The notes under the pieces: model-generated | What the model was told of the DNA's origin: nothing | The model's database searches: none | Seen by the model: the letters and a program-made list of their open reading frames with translations, nothing else | Shown: positions 43,113 through 51,791 of the stretch, piece by piece | Layout of the letters: each line of letters starts with the position of its first letter | Position numbering within the stretch: the first letter of the stretch is position 1 | From: Streptomyces sp. NBC_01428 | Lineage (GTDB): Bacteria > Actinomycetota > Actinomycetes > Streptomycetales > Streptomycetaceae | DNA length: 64,000 nt | Direction: 5' to 3' | Assembly: GCF_036231965.1 (NCBI RefSeq) | Contig: NZ_CP109499.1 | Coordinates: 806,001 to 870,000 of the forward strand | Translations under genes and position numbers: made by a program

Positions 43113-43538
43113 ATGAACCCACTGCTCCACCTCGGCTGCACGCTCGACGAGGTAGATCCTCCTCGATGGCCCGCACCCGGCGCGGATGCCACCCGGCTCG
43201 TCCGGACCGTGCACGGGTTGCGGCACAGCAAGCTCGGCGATCTGCGCCCGGGCGACCTGCGCATGCTGGTGGCGCAGCAGGTGGCTCTGCACTGCACCCT
43301 CCCGCTGGCGGCGCTTCTGCTGCTCGAAGAGCCGCTGCTCGACGCGACGTTCTATCCGGGTGACCTCCTGCTCACGGCCGTGGGGGCGTCGGAGTCGGCC
43401 TGGGCCCTGGTTCCTGATCTGCGTACGCGGCTGAGCAGCGTGATCGCGGCCCTGCCGGACGCCGAGATCGCCGAGCTGCCGCGGGGCTCGGCCGAGGAAC
43501 TCGCCCGGTTCAGCGGGAGGAGCGCCACACAACCCTGA
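43113..43538 (+). CDS. orphan CDI-immunity-like protein (CdiI family)
   Basis: 141 residues with the pattern of contact-dependent-growth-inhibition immunity proteins: V-H-G-L-R-H-S-K-L-G-D-L-R-P-G-D-L-R-M-L-V-A-Q-Q-V-A-L, then L-P-L-A-A-L-L-L-L-E-E-P-L-L-D-A-T-F-Y-P-G-D-L-L. GGAG lies nine bases before the ATG. Such proteins neutralise a polymorphic toxin C-terminus. No toxin gene is adjacent: neighbours are an isochorismatase-like gene (divergent) and secreted phospholipase A2 (same strand). It may be an orphan defending against neighbours' toxins. Confidence 0.75.
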   Translation: MNPLLHLGCTLDEVDPPRWPAPGADATRLVRTVHGLRHSKLGDLRPGDLRMLVAQQVALHCTLPLAALLLLEEPLLDATFYPGDLLLTAVGASESAWALVPDLRTRLSSVIAALPDAEIAELPRGSAEELARFSGRSATQP

Positions 43539-43691
43539 GCGGGAAAAGGGCAGTTCAGGTTCCGGCGACTCGAAAACTACTTGAGTTCATTGATTGTTGA
43601 GCGCCGACGGCTAGGCAAGCGGGATCACTCCACCGATCATCTTGTCATGAACCTGCTGCCCAACCGGGCGGCACCTTCGTGGAGGTGTGGG

Positions 43692-44144
43692 ATGCACCGT
43701 AGATTCGCCACCGGCCTTGCCGCCTCGACCATGGCGCTGGCCGCTGTCACCGCGACCGCCGGCACGGCCACCGCCGCTCCTGCCGACAAGCCCCAGATCC
43801 TGTCCAGCTGGACGCAGACGAGCGCGTCGAGCTACAACCTCTGGGCCGCGGCACGCTCGAATCAGGCCGCCTGGTCGGCGTACTCGTTCGACTGGTCCAC
43901 CGACTACTGCTCCTCCTCGCCGGACAACCCCTTCGGTTTCCCCTTCTCCACCTCCTGCGCCCGTCACGACTTCGGCTACCGCAACTACAAGGCCGCCGGA
44001 TCCTTCGACGCCAACAAGTCCCGTCTCGACAGCGCCCTCTACGAGGACCTCAAGCGGGTCTGCAACGCCTACAGCGGCGCGACGAAGACCGCCTGCACCA
44101 GCACCGCGTGGACCTACTACCAGGCGGTCAAGGCCCTCGGCTGA
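43692..44144 (+). CDS. secreted prokaryotic phospholipase A2
   Basis: 150 residues. Signal peptide (M-H-R-R-F-A-T-G-L-A-A-S-T-M, cleavage after A-T-A-A) and a mature domain of about 122 residues. The calcium/active-site segment is D-W-S-T-D-Y-C-S-S-S-P-D, then the dyad H92-D93 in C-A-R-H-D-F-G-Y-R-N. Cysteines suit two disulfides, as in Streptomyces violaceoruber PLA2. It releases the sn-2 fatty acid from phospholipids with Ca2+. GGAGGT precedes the ATG. It has a separate promoter region of 153 bases containing TTGATT-N16-TAGGCA as a possible promoter. Confidence 0.9.
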   Translation: MHRRFATGLAASTMALAAVTATAGTATAAPADKPQILSSWTQTSASSYNLWAAARSNQAAWSAYSFDWSTDYCSSSPDNPFGFPFSTSCARHDFGYRNYKAAGSFDANKSRLDSALYEDLKRVCNAYSGATKTACTSTAWTYYQAVKALG

Positions 44145-44467
44145 CATCGAGGACCAAGTCCAGCCTGACGCAACGGTTGTGGCGTTCCGTCAGTTCCGTC
44201 AGACCTCATGGGTGCGCTCCCGCCCGAGGCGTGCCGCTGCCTGACGAGTACCACCCGGTCAGAAGCCTCCGGCCCGACCGCGACCACCCGCATCAGCCCC
44301 GCCGTCCTCGCGCCGGCCGATGCGGCGGTCGGGCCGCTGCTCCGACCTCCTCGCCCTCGCCCTCCCCTCCCTGTCCGCCCGGTACCGCCCGTCAGGCACA
44401 TTCGCGCGGACGGGCCGAGAATGAGGGAGGCGGCTGATCGGCGAGTGAGAGCGCGGGCGGGTGAGCG
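44145..44467. other. 323-base intergenic region, no gene seen
   Basis: Between phospholipase A2 and the three-helix protein, both plus strand. No supported ORF, terminator-quality hairpin or clear promoter was recognised. Confidence 0.45.
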
Positions 44468-45040
44468 ATGACGGCGGACGACTCGGCACCCCTGCCCGAC
44501 GAAGTACCTGCGGTTCCCGTCGCACCGACGTCACCCATGGCATCCACTGTTCCGGGGGTATCCGAGGCGTCCGCACCCTCCGCGGCCGGGCACAACGGGC
44601 CGCCGCCCCCGCCGACCGGGGTGACGGACGGTCCCGGCCCGTCGAGCGCGCAGGACGTGGCCGCCGACGGCCGTTCGGCGGCAGGCCATGAGGACGGGCG
44701 CGGGGACCGCTCGCAGGACGAGAGAGCCACGCTCGTCCAGCTGGCGACACGGCTGAAGGCCGCTCACCCCACGATCGAGGCGTCCGTCGTCGACGACACC
44801 GTCACCGCGGCCCACGACGCGTTCCGGGAGGCGAAGATCAGGACGTACGTTCCGATCCTGGTCGAGCGCCGGGCCCGGAACCTGCTCGCCGCCATCGAAC
44901 GCGAGGGCGCCACCTCCCCGGAACCGCCGTCGCTGTCCGCACCCGCCGCCCCTCCCGGCACCGTGCCCGCCGCCGCGACCGCGTTCCGCGTCGTCAGCGA
45001 CCAGGGGCCGGCCACCGGGGCCCCCGGCCTCGAGCTCTAG
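44468..45040 (+). CDS. three-helix-bundle domain protein with disordered flanks
   Basis: 190 residues. Long Pro/Ala/Ser-rich ends flank a helical core of about 60 residues (about 80-140): E-R-A-T-L-V-Q-L-A-T-R-L-K-A-A-H-P, V-V-D-D-T-V-T-A-A-H-D-A-F and P-I-L-V-E-R-R-A-R-N-L-L. The H-P-x-I-x-x-x-V-V and E-R-x-A-R motifs match the actinobacterial three-helix-bundle dimerisation domain. It converges with the SpoIIE-type phosphatase gene, six bases between stops. Role unknown. Confidence 0.75.
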   Translation: MTADDSAPLPDEVPAVPVAPTSPMASTVPGVSEASAPSAAGHNGPPPPPTGVTDGPGPSSAQDVAADGRSAAGHEDGRGDRSQDERATLVQLATRLKAAHPTIEASVVDDTVTAAHDAFREAKIRTYVPILVERRARNLLAAIEREGATSPEPPSLSAPAAPPGTVPAAATAFRVVSDQGPATGAPGLEL

Positions 45041-45046
45041 GCCCGC

Positions 45047-47512
45047 TCACGGGATCTCCTGCTCGGCCCAGATGACCTTCCCCTCGGGTGTGTGGCGGGC
45101 CCCCCAGCGCAGGGAGAGCTGCGCCACCAGGAAGAGGCCGCGGCCTCCCTCGTCGGTGCTGCGGGCGTGCCGCAGTCGCGGGGCGGTACTGCTGGCGTCG
45201 ACGACCTCGCAGGTCAGCCGGGAGTCGAGGAGCAGCCTCAGTCGGATGGGCGGCTCGGCGTAGCGGATCGCGTTGGTGACCAGTTCGCTCACGATGAGTT
45301 CCGTCGTCATGGCCAGGTCGCCCAGGCCCCACTCCTCGACGCGGCGGGTGGCCCGGGCCCGTACGTCGGACACGGCCGCGGGGTCCACCGGGACGTCCCA
45401 CGAGACGACCCGGTCGGCTCCCAGCGTGTGGGTGCGTGCGAGGAGCAGGACGATGTCGTCGGGCTGCGGCACGGGGACGAGTTGGCGGACCGCCGCCGAG
45501 CAGAGGGCTTCGAGGTCTTGGTCCGGGCCTGCGAGCAGCTCGCCGAGCCGGGCCATGCCCTGCTCCATGTCGTGGTCGCCCTCGACCAGGCCGTCGGTGT
45601 ACAGGCCGACCAGGCTGTTCTCCTCCAGCTCGATCTCGTGCGCCTCGAAGGCCATCCCGCCGAGACCGAGCGGCGGGCCGGCGGGAAGCTCGGGGAAGGA
45701 GACCTGTCCGTCGGGTCCGACGACCACGGGTGGCGGATGTCCGGCCCGCGCCATCGTGCAGCACCGGGTGACAGGGTCGTAGACGGCGTACAGGCAGGTC
45801 GCTCCGAGGAAGGAGGACGCGGATCCGTTCCGTCCGGCCGCCTCGTCATGGGTCTTCTCCTCGCTGAGGCGGAGCACGAGGTCGTCGAGGTGGGCCAGGA
45901 GTTCGTCGGGGGGCAGTTCCATGTCGGCGAGGGTCTGTACGGCGGTGCGCAGGCGGCCCATGGTGGCGGCGGCGGTGATGCCGTGGCCGACCACGTCGCC
46001 GACCACCAGGCCGACGCGGGCGCCGGACAGCGGGATCACGTCGAACCAGTCGCCGCCGACCCCGCCGGTCGGGTCGGCGGGCAGGTAGGAGGAGGCGATG
46101 TCCAGTGCTGTTCCGCCGGTCGGGGGATGGGGCAGCAGGCTGTGCTGGAGGGTGACGGCCGCCGTGTGCTCCCGGGTGTAGCGGCGGGCGTTGTCGACGC
46201 ACAGGGCCGCCCGTGCCACCACCTCGCGGGCCAGCAGGACGTCGTCGGGCAGGAACGAGACCGGGTTGAGGGAGCGGACGAACGTGGCGAGGCCGAGGGC
46301 GGTGTGGCGGGCCCTCATCGGCACGGAGATGAGGGAGTGCAGGCCGAAGCGGCGGATGCTCTTCGCCCGCTCGGGTTCCTCGGCGAGCCACAGCGCGTCG
46401 GCCGGGTCGAGAACGGAGAGGAGGACCGGTTCGCCCTCGGTGAGCAGGTGGACGTCGTGCGGCGGCGGGAGGAAGTCGGCACGGTCCCCGATCCGGGCGA
46501 CGGCCTCCGGGCATCCCTCGCGCACCGAGCTCATCGCGGCGCGCCGCATCTCCGGTGTGACGGAGGCGGGCCCCGCGTCGGACAGCCAGGCACCGTGCCC
46601 CTCCGTGCTGAGCACCGACTCCAGGAGGTCGACGACGACGAAGTCAGCGAAGCGGGGCACCGCGAAGTCGGCGAGTTCCTGCGCGGTCCGCAGGACGTCG
46701 AGGGTGCCGCCGATGCTGGTGCCCGCCTCGTTCACCAGGGACAGGAGCTCCCGGGCGTTCCACCGCTCGGTGATGTCGAGGACCGTGTAGCACACGCCGG
46801 TGAAGGAGTTGTCGGCTCCGAGCAGGGGGAAGAACGAGGTGGAGTAGGCGTGTTGGCGGTACGGGTCGGCCCAACTCCATCCCAGGTACTCGTAGTCGAT
46901 GACGGGGTCGCCGGTGGCCAGGACCTTGTGCATCAGCCCTTCGATGGTCTCCGACAGGAGGCCGGGCAGCAGTTCGGTGAGGCGGCGCCCGAGGCGCTGG
47001 TCGCGGGGGACGCCGCCCAGGTGTTCCAGGGTGTCGTTCATCCACGCGTAGCGCAGGTCCAGGTCGAGCACGGCCATGCCGACCGGCGCGCGGGTCACGA
47101 ACCGGTCGAGGAAGGCCGGGTCGGCCGTCCATCGCCGGCGCTGGTCCCGCGCCGACACCAGGAAGCACTCACGGCCGTCGATGCCGAACGCCGCGGAGAC
47201 CCGCAGGTCCACCTCGACGGGCCGCCCGTCCCTGCGGCGCAGGGGGACGGAGCCGCTCCACCCCATGCCGGCGCGGCAGCGGTCGGCGATGCCGGCCACG
47301 CGGATCGGGTCCCGGGGCATGGCGAGCAGACGGCCCGCGAAGGTCCCGATCATCTCGGCCGCCGGGTATCCGAGCAGGGCCTCGGCGGCGCGGGTCCAGC
47401 CGATCAGCACCCCGTCGCCGGACACCACCACCGCGGCGTCGGTCGACGCGTCGAGAGGTGCGCCCGGTCCCTCGGACACGGACGCGTCGGAACCTTCCTG
47501 TGCGGAGTCCAT
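45047..47512 (-). CDS. PAS-PAS-GAF-SpoIIE phosphatase with C-terminal HATPase kinase domain
   Basis: 821 residues in five parts: PAS (about 20-130), second PAS (about 140-255), GAF (about 275-440), PP2C/SpoIIE phosphatase (about 455-690), and an anti-sigma-type HATPase (about 695-820). The phosphatase metal motif is G-V-G-G-D-W-F-D-V-I-P with V-V-G-D-V-V-G-H-G and C-terminal P-D-D-I-V-L-L. The HATPase has E-L-V-T-N-A-I-R-Y-A and D-E-G-G-R-G-L-F-L. Such proteins can both dephosphorylate anti-anti-sigma factors and bind or phosphorylate them. ATG at 47512 is chosen because GAGG is nine bases before it. Divergent from a sister gene. Confidence 0.88.
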   Translation of the reverse strand: MDSAQEGSDASVSEGPGAPLDASTDAAVVVSGDGVLIGWTRAAEALLGYPAAEMIGTFAGRLLAMPRDPIRVAGIADRCRAGMGWSGSVPLRRRDGRPVEVDLRVSAAFGIDGRECFLVSARDQRRRWTADPAFLDRFVTRAPVGMAVLDLDLRYAWMNDTLEHLGGVPRDQRLGRRLTELLPGLLSETIEGLMHKVLATGDPVIDYEYLGWSWADPYRQHAYSTSFFPLLGADNSFTGVCYTVLDITERWNARELLSLVNEAGTSIGGTLDVLRTAQELADFAVPRFADFVVVDLLESVLSTEGHGAWLSDAGPASVTPEMRRAAMSSVREGCPEAVARIGDRADFLPPPHDVHLLTEGEPVLLSVLDPADALWLAEEPERAKSIRRFGLHSLISVPMRARHTALGLATFVRSLNPVSFLPDDVLLAREVVARAALCVDNARRYTREHTAAVTLQHSLLPHPPTGGTALDIASSYLPADPTGGVGGDWFDVIPLSGARVGLVVGDVVGHGITAAATMGRLRTAVQTLADMELPPDELLAHLDDLVLRLSEEKTHDEAAGRNGSASSFLGATCLYAVYDPVTRCCTMARAGHPPPVVVGPDGQVSFPELPAGPPLGLGGMAFEAHEIELEENSLVGLYTDGLVEGDHDMEQGMARLGELLAGPDQDLEALCSAAVRQLVPVPQPDDIVLLLARTHTLGADRVVSWDVPVDPAAVSDVRARATRRVEEWGLGDLAMTTELIVSELVTNAIRYAEPPIRLRLLLDSRLTCEVVDASSTAPRLRHARSTDEGGRGLFLVAQLSLRWGARHTPEGKVIWAEQEIP

Positions 47513-47843
47513 GCAGCTCATCCTCTACAGCCATGTTCCTGCTAGTCCGCGTGTTGTGCACGGCCCGGCGCAGGGCACGGTGCGGGGTGCCGGGTGCGGG
47601 AGGACGCCGGGCCGCCCCACGCCGGGGCGTGGCCCCGCGAACACGCGTCGGTGGCCCCCGCGCGGGCCGCTCCCCCGGCCCGGAACACACCGGGCGCTCG
47701 GCCCCGTACATGCCAAGAAGGCGCTCTGGAGTGGGCATGACCGGTGTCAGGGCGCAGCATGGAAGAGCCGGGGTAAGGGCCGACGTGCGCTACACCGGCG
47801 ACAGAGCCGGCACGCCGCGCCGGCCGGTGGAGGAGGGCCAGGG
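47513..47843. other. 331-base divergent region between two SpoIIE-type phosphatase genes
   Basis: GC-rich with no supported gene. The only repeat I trust is CATGCC/GGCATG about 19 bases apart near 47710-47740. It must contain the promoters of both signalling genes. Confidence 0.45.
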
Positions 47844-49910
47844 ATGACAGCCGATTCCTTGCAGTCCGAGAGCGGGGGCTACGACCCCGACGCGAGCCGG
47901 CCGACCGGGCTGCTGGACGTCCTCAGCGTCGCCGCGATGGTTCTCGACGCCGAGGGCCGGATCGTGTTCTGGACCCCGCAGGCCGAGGACCTGATCGGGT
48001 ACACGGCCGAGGAGGTCCTCGGCAAGTACGCGGCGCGTCTGATCATCCACCCCGAGCACCTCCAGTCCGTGTCGAAGCTGTTCGCCGAGGTGCTGGCGAC
48101 CGGCCGGAGCTGGGCCGGCGCCTTCCCCATCCGGCACAAGGACGGCAGCACCCGCCTGATGGAGTTCCGCAACATGCGGCTCCTGGACGACCTCGGTGAT
48201 GTGTACGCCCTCGGTATCGCGGCGGACCACACGCTGCTGCAACGGGTGGAGACCGACCTCGCGCTGTGCGAGCAGCTGATCAACCAGTCCCCCATCGGTC
48301 TGGCCCTGATGGACCCCGACCTGCGCTATCTCATGGTCAACCCGGCGCTGGAGCGCATCGACGGCATCCCGGCGGAGGACCACATCGGGCGGCATCTGCG
48401 GGAGACGCTGCCGTTCCCCGACGTCGACACCGTCGAGTCCGCGCTGCGTCAGGTGCTGACCACCGGCACTCCGCTGCTCGACCAGTACCACGTGGGGCGC
48501 CCGCCGGCGGATCCCGAGCACGAGCACGCCTGGTCCCTTTCGTTCTACCGGCTGGAGGACCCGGGCGGGCGCGTGCTGGGCGCGGCGGCCTCGGTCGTCG
48601 ACGTCACGGAGCGACATCGCGCGGCCGCCGAGGCCGACCGGGCGCGCCGTCGTCTGGCGCTGATCGCCGACGCCTCGACACGGGTCGGCACCACGCTGGA
48701 GGTGGACCAGACCGCCCGCGAGCTGGCGGACATCGCGGTCCCGGAGCTGGCCGACGTGGTCGCCGTCGACGTGCTCGACTCGGCGCTGGCGTGCCGCCGG
48801 ATGCGCCGTCCGGACAACGGCCCGGAGTTCTTCCGCGCGCTGGCGCTCAAGGCGTCCCATCCCACGGTGGCGTTGCGTGCCGCGGACCCGCCCGGCGACC
48901 TGGCCACCTACGAGGGCGACCGCATGGTGACCCTGTGCGTGCACACCGGCAGGCCGGTCCTGGTGCGGCACGTCGGTGAGCAGGATCTGCCGCGGATCGC
49001 CCGGGACGCCCAGGCCAGTTCCCTGCTGGCACAGGCCGGCGTCCACTCGTACCTCGCGGTCCCGCTGATCGCCCATGGTGAGGTGCTCGGTGCCCTCGAC
49101 CTCAAGCGCACCCGTAACCCGGTCCCCTTCGACGACGACGACGTCGTGCTGGCGACGGAGCTGGCGAGCCGTGCCGCGGTCGCCATCGACAACGCCCGCT
49201 GGTTCCAGAGCGTCCGCAACACCGCGGTGACCCTCCAGCGCAGCCTGCTGCCCGAGCACCCGCCGAACCTGAACGGCCTGGAGGTCGCGTCCCGCTACCA
49301 GCCGGCCCAGGCCACCAGTGAGGTCGGCGGCGACTGGTACGACGTCATCCCGCTGTCGGACGACAGGACCGCCCTGGTCGTCGGTGACGTCATGGGCAAC
49401 GGGATCGACGCGGCCGCCACCATGGGCCGGCTGCGGACCGCCACCTGCGCGTACGCCGACCTCGACCTCGATCCCGGCGACGTGCTCCAGCACCTGGACA
49501 AGATCACCTGCGATCTGGAGCACTACATCGTCACCTGCCTGTACGCCGTCTACGACCCGCACACCCGGCAGTGCCGCGTGGCCAACGCGGGGCACATGCC
49601 GCCCGCGCTGGCCCGTCCCGGCACCGCTCCCGTGCTGCTGGACCTGCCGCCGGGCGCCCCGCTCGGCGTCGGCGGCATCCCCTTCGAGACCACGACGGTC
49701 GACCTGGCCGCCGACGATGTCCTCGTCCTGTACACGGACGGTCTCGTCGAGACCCGCCTGCACCCCATCGACGACCGCCTGAACGTCCTTCTGAGCTTCC
49801 TCGACGAACCGGGTCGGCCACTGGAGGAACTCTGCGACCTCCTGCTGTACGGCCTGCGCAATTCCGACGACCACGACGACGTGGCCCTCCTCGTGGCACG
49901 GGCGACCTAG
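47844..49910 (+). CDS. PAS-PAS-GAF-SpoIIE protein phosphatase
   Basis: 688 residues: PAS (about 20-130), PAS (about 135-250), GAF (about 265-450) and PP2C/SpoIIE (about 460-688). Metal motifs are E-V-G-G-D-W-Y-D-V-I-P, V-V-G-D-V-M-G-N-G-I-D-A-A-A-T-M and a terminal D-D-H-D-D-V-A-L-L. Unlike its divergent sister it ends without an HATPase domain, so it can only dephosphorylate. GGAGGAGGG is upstream of the ATG. Likely substrate: a SpoIIAA-like anti-anti-sigma factor encoded elsewhere. The GAF/PAS part probably senses a small ligand or redox state. Confidence 0.9.
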   Translation: MTADSLQSESGGYDPDASRPTGLLDVLSVAAMVLDAEGRIVFWTPQAEDLIGYTAEEVLGKYAARLIIHPEHLQSVSKLFAEVLATGRSWAGAFPIRHKDGSTRLMEFRNMRLLDDLGDVYALGIAADHTLLQRVETDLALCEQLINQSPIGLALMDPDLRYLMVNPALERIDGIPAEDHIGRHLRETLPFPDVDTVESALRQVLTTGTPLLDQYHVGRPPADPEHEHAWSLSFYRLEDPGGRVLGAAASVVDVTERHRAAAEADRARRRLALIADASTRVGTTLEVDQTARELADIAVPELADVVAVDVLDSALACRRMRRPDNGPEFFRALALKASHPTVALRAADPPGDLATYEGDRMVTLCVHTGRPVLVRHVGEQDLPRIARDAQASSLLAQAGVHSYLAVPLIAHGEVLGALDLKRTRNPVPFDDDDVVLATELASRAAVAIDNARWFQSVRNTAVTLQRSLLPEHPPNLNGLEVASRYQPAQATSEVGGDWYDVIPLSDDRTALVVGDVMGNGIDAAATMGRLRTATCAYADLDLDPGDVLQHLDKITCDLEHYIVTCLYAVYDPHTRQCRVANAGHMPPALARPGTAPVLLDLPPGAPLGVGGIPFETTTVDLAADDVLVLYTDGLVETRLHPIDDRLNVLLSFLDEPGRPLEELCDLLLYGLRNSDDHDDVALLVARAT

Positions 49911-49971
49911 CCGGCCGTGGAGACGCGCGGCGCGCCGGCGAAGGCCGGGGCACGGGCGTGGTGCGCCGGTG

Positions 49972-50910
49972 CTACGGCTGCCGTTTCTTCTCGTCCTTGG
50001 AGCGGCGGTGGGAGACCTGGTCGCGGGTGGAGCGCCAGCGGGAGCGTGCCTGGTCCACGACGCTGTCCCACTGGCGGCGGATCTCGTCGTCGGACGGCCG
50101 GTCGCCCGCCCGGATCCGGACCAGTTCGTCGCGCATCTCCCGCCCCAGCGCGGCGGACGCGACGATGACGAACATCGCGGCGAAGAGCGCCGAGATCATC
50201 GCGAAGACGGCGCCGACCGCTCCGTAGCGCGCGGCGTAGGAGTTGAACAGACGCGGGAGATAGATGGAGGCGCCCACCGAGTAGACGGCCGTGAGCGCGG
50301 CGGCCGTGACGCCGAAGGGCAGGAGGTCGCGCCAGGGGATCCGCTTCGCCGACAGGGCGGTGCCGCTCCACACGAGGAAGGCGATGCTCACCGGCACTTC
50401 GCAGACCGAGGCCACCACGCCCAGGGGCTTTCCGCCGAGTGTCGCGTGCATCCAGCCGGTGACGGCCGTGTAGCAGGCGAGCGCGAGGATCCACGCGAGG
50501 CCGTTCCGGGTGTTGCGGACGCTGAGCGGGGTCAGTTGCCAGGTCTGTTCGAAGAGGCGCTGGGTGGCCCGCGCGAAACTCAGCACGGAGATGATCAGGA
50601 AGATGCCTCCGAAGATGCCCACGCCTGCGCTGGTGCCGTCGGCGGGGGCGAGGAGCGACCTGACCGCCTCGGCGCCCTGCCCGGTGAGGCCGTAGCGCTT
50701 GATGATCCGTTCGGCGGCGTCGTAGTCCGAGAAACTGCTGAGGACGGCGCCGCAGAGGATGCTGAGGGGGATCACCGCGGTCAGCGCGCTGGAGGCCAGG
50801 GCCATCGAGCGGTCGAAGCCGACGATCTTCTGGAAGCGGTTGAGGACGCGCAACGCGAACGCGGGACGCAGCCAGAACGTCAGCGTCCTGACGAGGCGTT
50901 CACGATTGAT
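49972..50910 (-). CDS. YihY/BrkB-like inner membrane protein, start codon uncertain
   Basis: About 312 residues with six membrane segments, from A-L-A-S-S-A-L-T-A-V-I-P-L to F-A-M-I-S-A-L-F-A-A-M-F-V-I-V-A-S-A, and a basic C-terminal tail ending in K-K-R-Q-P. It fits the YihY/BrkB (once annotated RNase BN) family. Coding character continues back to N-R-E-R-L-V-R-T-L-T-F-W, yet no in-frame ATG, GTG or TTG precedes that segment. The end given uses ATC; ACG three codons upstream follows GGAGGA better; the first canonical codon is TTG at 50853. Function of the family is unsettled. Confidence 0.75.
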   Translation of the reverse strand: MNRERLVRTLTFWLRPAFALRVLNRFQKIVGFDRSMALASSALTAVIPLSILCGAVLSSFSDYDAAERIIKRYGLTGQGAEAVRSLLAPADGTSAGVGIFGGIFLIISVLSFARATQRLFEQTWQLTPLSVRNTRNGLAWILALACYTAVTGWMHATLGGKPLGVVASVCEVPVSIAFLVWSGTALSAKRIPWRDLLPFGVTAAALTAVYSVGASIYLPRLFNSYAARYGAVGAVFAMISALFAAMFVIVASAALGREMRDELVRIRAGDRPSDDEIRRQWDSVVDQARSRWRSTRDQVSHRRSKDEKKRQP

Positions 50911-51047
50911 CCCCGCCGTGCTGTCCTCCGTGATCTCGGGCCCGGTGTGGCGCTGCGAGCGTAACGGACAGGCGCCCGGGCGGCGCGGGACGACACGGGC
51001 CCACCGTCCCGCGTACGGCGGGATGGGCGGGCGCGACGACGGCGGGC

Positions 51048-51599
51048 CTACGTGAGGACGAGGAACCGCAGGGCCGTGACCGCTCCGACCTCCCGTACGC
51101 CGATCCTCTTCAGGGCGATTCCCTCCACCTCGGGGTCGTCGAACAGCCGGAGTCCTGAGCCCAGGAGTACGGGCACCACGTCGAGATGGAGTTCGTCGGC
51201 GAGTCCGGCCCGCAGCGTCTGACCGATCACGTCGGCGCCGAGGACCTGGACGACCCGGTCCCCCGCGGCGGCCCTCGCCTGCCCGATCGCCGACTCGATC
51301 CCGTCGGTCACGAAGGTGAAGGTGAGGTTCTCGTCCTGCTTGGGCATGACCCGCGGTGGTGTGTGGGTCAGGACGAAGAGCGGGACCTGGAACTCGTAGG
51401 CGCCGACATAGGAGTCCGGGTCCTCGGCCATCGCGTACGAACGCCTGCCCATGACGACCGCGCCGGTCTGCTCGATCAGTTCGTCCATGTACGCGCTGCC
51501 GCGGAGTGTCTCCGGGTCGGAGAGGCGCGCGGCGCTGCCCTTGCGGTCGGCGACGAAGCCGTCCAGCGAGATGGCCATGCCGGCGTGCACGGTTGCCAT
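51048..51599 (-). CDS. dihydrofolate-reductase-family (RibD C-domain) protein
   Basis: 183 residues with the RibD_C/DHFR-like fold: M-A-I-S-L-D-G-F-V-A-D at the start, V-V-M-G-R-R-S-Y near 48-55, V-L-T-H-T-P-P, and L-G-A-D-V-I-G-Q-T-L-R-A-G-L-A-D-E-L-H-L-D-V-V-P-V-L-L-G-S-G. It should bind NADPH. These stand-alone proteins are rarely true DHFR or riboflavin reductases, and their substrate is usually unknown. GGAAGGA lies before the ATG. It is divergent from the helical hypothetical gene. Confidence 0.9.
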   Translation of the reverse strand: MATVHAGMAISLDGFVADRKGSAARLSDPETLRGSAYMDELIEQTGAVVMGRRSYAMAEDPDSYVGAYEFQVPLFVLTHTPPRVMPKQDENLTFTFVTDGIESAIGQARAAAGDRVVQVLGADVIGQTLRAGLADELHLDVVPVLLGSGLRLFDDPEVEGIALKRIGVREVGAVTALRFLVLT

Positions 51600-51778
51600 G
51601 GGTGGTCCTTCCTTTCACCGATGCCGAGGAGACGGGTCGAAAACGCTCCGTCGCAGGGGCAGACTCCGGAGCGGAGGACAACTCATCGGTCGTTCCGGAC
51701 CCGCGCGACGGGTGGGGTGCGATGCCGACCCGGCTGTCGAGGGCGGATACCTCCCCTGCCTATGTCAGTGGTCTCTTC

Positions 51779-51784
51779 TACGCT
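51779..51784 (+). promoter_or_regulatory. -10 box TACGCT, leaderless start for the helical hypothetical gene
   Basis: TACGCT ends seven bases before the ATG with no ribosome site between. The same hexamer at the same kind of spacing precedes the GNAT gene near 61 kb. Confidence 0.45.
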
Positions 51785-51791
51785 CCGGATC

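Noticed and set aside
43539..43691. Possible tRNA or small RNA in the AT-richer stretch before phospholipase A2
   Set aside because: No cloverleaf arms or T-loop sequence can be drawn; more likely a promoter region.
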